Source of the DNA: an uncultured Oscillospiraceae bacterium
GTDB taxonomy: Bacteria > Bacillota > Clostridia > Oscillospirales > Acutalibacteraceae
Reading direction: 5' to 3'
Assembly: GCA_900542375.1 (NCBI GenBank)
Contig: UQNI01000022.1
Location: 1-25,161 of the forward strand
Length of the DNA stretch: 25,161 bases
The notes under the pieces were generated by a model. It was given only the letters and a program-made list of their open reading frames with translations. It did not search any database and was not told the origin of the DNA. Positions 22,614-25,161 of this stretch are shown here, piece after piece (position 1 is the stretch's first letter; the number at the start of each line of letters is the position of its first letter). The translations under genes were made by a program, and so were the position numbers.

Positions 22614-23996
22614 TTATTCCAAAGAAACAGATTGATTACACTGTACCGTGATAGCCGTATTTCTCCATCGAAAACATTTATAGTAAATAAATAAACTAAA
22701 GGCGGTAGCAGCCCATGTAATTGGATAAACAATGGCAATTGCCTGAACACTGTTCCATAACGGTACAATAATTGCCAATAAAATAATACGCAATATACAT
22801 AAATGACTGATTGATATTACCATAGGAATAAAAGAGGCGCCTGCCCCTCGAACAGTACCTGACAGCACTTCTATTGCAACATAGATAAAGTAAACGGGAG
22901 CTGTAATCATAAGAATTTGTATACCGCATTGTATCACTTCAAGTTCTGAATTAAACATTCTAAATAAATAATAACGGCTCAACAATACAATTGTGCTTAC
23001 TGCGATTGTACAGCTTACACCTAACAAAAGGCCTATTTTTACCCCCTTTTTGACACGCTTTAATTGTCCTGCTCCGATATTTTGACCAACAAACGAAGTC
23101 ATTGCCTGACCAAATGCCAAAATAGGCAAATACATAAAGTTTTCTACTTTAAAATAAGCAGTAAATGCAGCCATTGCGTCTTGTCCAAAACCATTGATAT
23201 AAAATTGGACCACCATATTGGATATGGTTAAAAGTGAAGATTGTATACCTGCAGGAACTCCCAATTTCACAATACGCATCATTTGTTTTTTATGTATACG
23301 AAGTCTTTTCAAATGAATACGATATTCTCTTTTTGTACTGAATAAATGAACGACGATAAGAACTGCGGATAATGTCTGAGAAATTGTTGTTGCCCATGAA
23401 GCACCTGCCACTCCCCATGAAAAAACAGCAACAAACAGCCAGTCAAGAAACACATTTAATATTGCACCGGACGCTAAATAGATTAGGGGTCTTTTTGCAT
23501 CACCATATGCTCTTAAAATCGCACTTCCCATGTTGTAAAGAACCATTGGCAGTATACTGATAAAGTAAATACGAATATAGCTGACGGAGAGCTCAAAAAT
23601 TTCCTGCGGAACTCTTAACCACTGTAGGATGAACGGTGATAACAGTAGTCCTGCAATGGTAAGAACGATGCCCCCTATGCCGGCCAAAGACATTGCCGTG
23701 TGAACAGAATCCTGTAAATTTTTATAATCTTTTGCTCCATAATATTGAGCAACCACGACACCTGCACCTACTGAAATGCCTGTAATAAAGCCTACCAGAC
23801 AGGTGAGCAACAAGCTGCCTGAGCCCACTGCCGCAGAAGCACTCTTGCCAACGTAATTACCTATAAAAATTAAGTCCACAGCATTGTATAACAGTTGGAT
23901 AAAACTGCTTCCCAATAATGGAAGGGCAAACCAAATAAGCGCTTTGCTGATGCTGCCATTTATGAGCAAATCTTGTTTACTGCATTTTTGCTTCAT
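22614..23996 (-). CDS. MATE-family multidrug/sodium exporter
   Basis: A 460-aa membrane protein with twelve hydrophobic segments in two similar halves, the standard MATE size. The first half holds KALIWFALPLLGSSFIQLLYNAVDLIFIGNYVG and the following SAAVGSGS; the second half begins near MMRIVKLGVPAGIQSSLL, with FVGQNIGAGQ in the middle. These are NorM/DinF-type MATE signatures. It should export drugs or metabolites against a Na+ or H+ gradient. The ATG follows GGAAGGAG. It is divergent from a LysR-type gene (24320), a possible regulator. Substrate unknown. Confidence 0.95.
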   Translation of the reverse strand: MKQKCSKQDLLINGSISKALIWFALPLLGSSFIQLLYNAVDLIFIGNYVGKSASAAVGSGSLLLTCLVGFITGISVGAGVVVAQYYGAKDYKNLQDSVHTAMSLAGIGGIVLTIAGLLLSPFILQWLRVPQEIFELSVSYIRIYFISILPMVLYNMGSAILRAYGDAKRPLIYLASGAILNVFLDWLFVAVFSWGVAGASWATTISQTLSAVLIVVHLFSTKREYRIHLKRLRIHKKQMMRIVKLGVPAGIQSSLLTISNMVVQFYINGFGQDAMAAFTAYFKVENFMYLPILAFGQAMTSFVGQNIGAGQLKRVKKGVKIGLLLGVSCTIAVSTIVLLSRYYLFRMFNSELEVIQCGIQILMITAPVYFIYVAIEVLSGTVRGAGASFIPMVISISHLCILRIILLAIIVPLWNSVQAIAIVYPITWAATAFSLFIYYKCFRWRNTAITVQCNQSVSLE

Positions 23997-24125
23997 TGGT
24001 GATACTCCTTCCTGTTTTCATGAACAAAAATAATTATCTTTATTATATCGTAATGATGGTAATCTTTGATAGACAAAGTTATGACCAATGTCCAGTATAT
24101 TTGATTAATTTTTCTCAATGAGGAA

Positions 24126-24160
24126 TCCCCCTGTATGGCTATAACCAAAATACAGGGGGA
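24126..24160. repeat. 11-bp inverted repeat with C/G-run arms
   Basis: TCCCCCTGTAT (24126-24136) and its reverse complement (24150-24160) flank a 13-nt loop in otherwise AT-rich DNA. There is no clear T-run, so a terminator is uncertain. Confidence 0.5.
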
Positions 24161-24264
24161 CTTTCTGATTGATTTTATAGGATAAACGACACCGGAAAAT
24201 GATTCAATACATCAAAAATGACAGAGTTTGATTTTTCGCATGAAATTTTATCTCTGCTTACTAT

Positions 24265-24292
24265 TTGAAATCATGAATTTTTTCTATATAAT
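24265..24292 (+). promoter_or_regulatory. Promoter of the LysR gene with overlapping palindrome
   Basis: TTGAAA (24265-24270) and TATAAT (24287-24292) are 16 bp apart. A palindrome with 11-bp arms (24278-24288 and 24292-24302, 3-bp centre) spans the -10 box, a typical place for autoregulation. Confidence 0.75.
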
Positions 24293-24319
24293 ATAGAAAA
24301 AAGCTATGAGAGGTTCTTT

Positions 24320-25161
24320 ATGACCATACAACAACTAAAATATGTAATAAAAACTGTAGAGTGTGGTTCTATTACAGAAGCCGCCAGACAATTATTTATT
24401 TCTCAACCCAGTTTATCGGCAGCTTTAAAAGACATTGAAACTGAGTTTGGGATTGAAATTTTCTACCGTACTTCCAAAGGAATATCTTTGTCCCCTGATG
24501 GCATTGAATTTCTGTCTTATGCGCGTCAAATTGTAGAACAAGCGGAACTGCTGGAGCAAAGATATAACAATAAAAAGCCTTCTAAACAGCTTTGCTCTGT
24601 TTCTACCCAGCATTATGCATTTGCCGTCAACGCTTTTGTCAATTTGATTTCTTCCCTTTCTGCGGAAGAATATGAATTTACATTACGTGAAACCAGAACA
24701 TATGAAATTATTGATGATGTTGCAAATTTTCGCAGTGAAGTAGGGATTTTGTATTTCAGTCATTTTAATGAAAAGATATTAAAAAAAATGCTGATAGAAA
24801 AACATCTGTCCTTTATTCCCTTATTTGAAGCTGAACCGCATGTCTTTATCAGTTCTGCTCATCCTTTATCCCACTGTTCGGAAGTTTCACTGGAAGACTT
24901 ATCAGAATATCCTTTCTTGGCGTTTGAGCAGGGAACTTACAATTCTTTTTACTTTTCAGAAGAAATTTTAAGCACAGAGCCCCACAAAAAGACGATTCAT
25001 GTCAGCGACAGAGCCACTCTGTTCAATCTTCTGATTGGTTTAAACGGGTATACCATTTGTTCAGGTGTGCTGAACAGCAATTTAAACGGCGATAATATTA
25101 TTTCAGTTAAATTAAAAACCAACGAAACTGATTTCAAAGAAGAAGGTAAACGCATCAAAAT
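24320..25161 (+). CDS. LysR-type transcriptional regulator (partial, cut by window end)
   Basis: The ATG at 24320 follows GAGAGG; 280 codons are visible and the frame is open at the window edge. The N-terminal winged helix-turn-helix (about 1-60) reads MTIQQLKYVIKTVECGSITE then AARQLFISQPSLSAALKDIE, a clear LysR DNA-binding domain, followed by the linker helix and a periplasmic-binding-like effector domain (from about residue 90). It is divergent from the MATE gene and may control it, besides itself. About 10-20 residues are probably missing at the C-terminus. Effector unknown. Confidence 0.95.
   Translation, partial: MTIQQLKYVIKTVECGSITEAARQLFISQPSLSAALKDIETEFGIEIFYRTSKGISLSPDGIEFLSYARQIVEQAELLEQRYNNKKPSKQLCSVSTQHYAFAVNAFVNLISSLSAEEYEFTLRETRTYEIIDDVANFRSEVGILYFSHFNEKILKKMLIEKHLSFIPLFEAEPHVFISSAHPLSHCSEVSLEDLSEYPFLAFEQGTYNSFYFSEEILSTEPHKKTIHVSDRATLFNLLIGLNGYTICSGVLNSNLNGDNIISVKLKTNETDFKEEGKRIK

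Larger units (their letters stand above)
23997..24319. other. Divergent promoter region of MATE and LysR genes
   Basis: No gene. It contains a hairpin (24126-24160) and the LysR promoter with an overlapping palindrome (24265-24302). The MATE promoter could not be placed with confidence. Confidence 0.55.

Noticed and set aside
1..25161. CRISPR array, insertion sequence or prophage
   Set aside because: No regularly spaced repeats, transposase, integrase or phage structural genes were seen on either strand.

Overview
The window looks like chromosomal DNA of a low-GC, strictly anaerobic member of the Clostridia (Firmicutes). The grounds are strong GGAGG-type ribosome binding sites throughout, AT-rich spacers with Rho-independent terminators, an NADH-linked [FeFe]-hydrogenase with its maturase HydE, a biotin-dependent oxaloacetate decarboxylase sodium pump, and the yqeG/aroQ/peptidase/efp/CD1247-type block. 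I do not assign a species. Most of the window is core metabolism and housekeeping.

Layout. 1-3300: an isolated unknown gene, tRNA-Leu(CAA), and a self-regulated GntR(YtrA type)-ABC ATPase-ABC permease operon. 3400-7140 (minus): a DUF2935 gene, then a two-gene unit of a GCS2-type glutamate-cysteine ligase and hydE. 7141-11170 (plus): a long leader with a terminator hairpin, then oadA-oadG-biotin carrier-oadB. 11165-12541 (minus): a PAP2 phosphatase and a class II glutamine amidotransferase. 13089-16596 (minus): hydC-hydB-hydA, an NADH-dependent [FeFe]-hydrogenase with a Rex-like box upstream. 16959-20514 (minus): rpsU, then yqeG, a divergent aroQ, an M24 peptidase, efp and a Cys-rich zinc-ribbon protein. 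20738: tRNA-Trp(CCA). 21018-22441 (minus): a DUF4417 protein with a toxin-like C-terminus, overlapping by 4 nt a small probable immunity gene. 22614-25161: a MATE exporter divergent from a LysR regulator cut by the window edge.

How the genes may work together: the oxaloacetate decarboxylase, the hydrogenase and its maturase fit fermentative redox and sodium-gradient balance. The small operons (ABC, MATE/LysR, toxin/immunity) are accessory.

Points most worth a second look: the DUF4417-toxin/immunity pair directly downstream of tRNA-Trp; an AroQ homologue that has lost the lid tyrosine and other active-site residues; a Ser-to-Ala change in the sodium-site motif of OadB; a short HydB lacking the extra Fe-S domains of bifurcating enzymes; three 10-bp phased repeats over the GntR promoter; and a possible attenuator ahead of the decarboxylase operon. 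All functional statements rest on motif recognition by eye; no database search was run.
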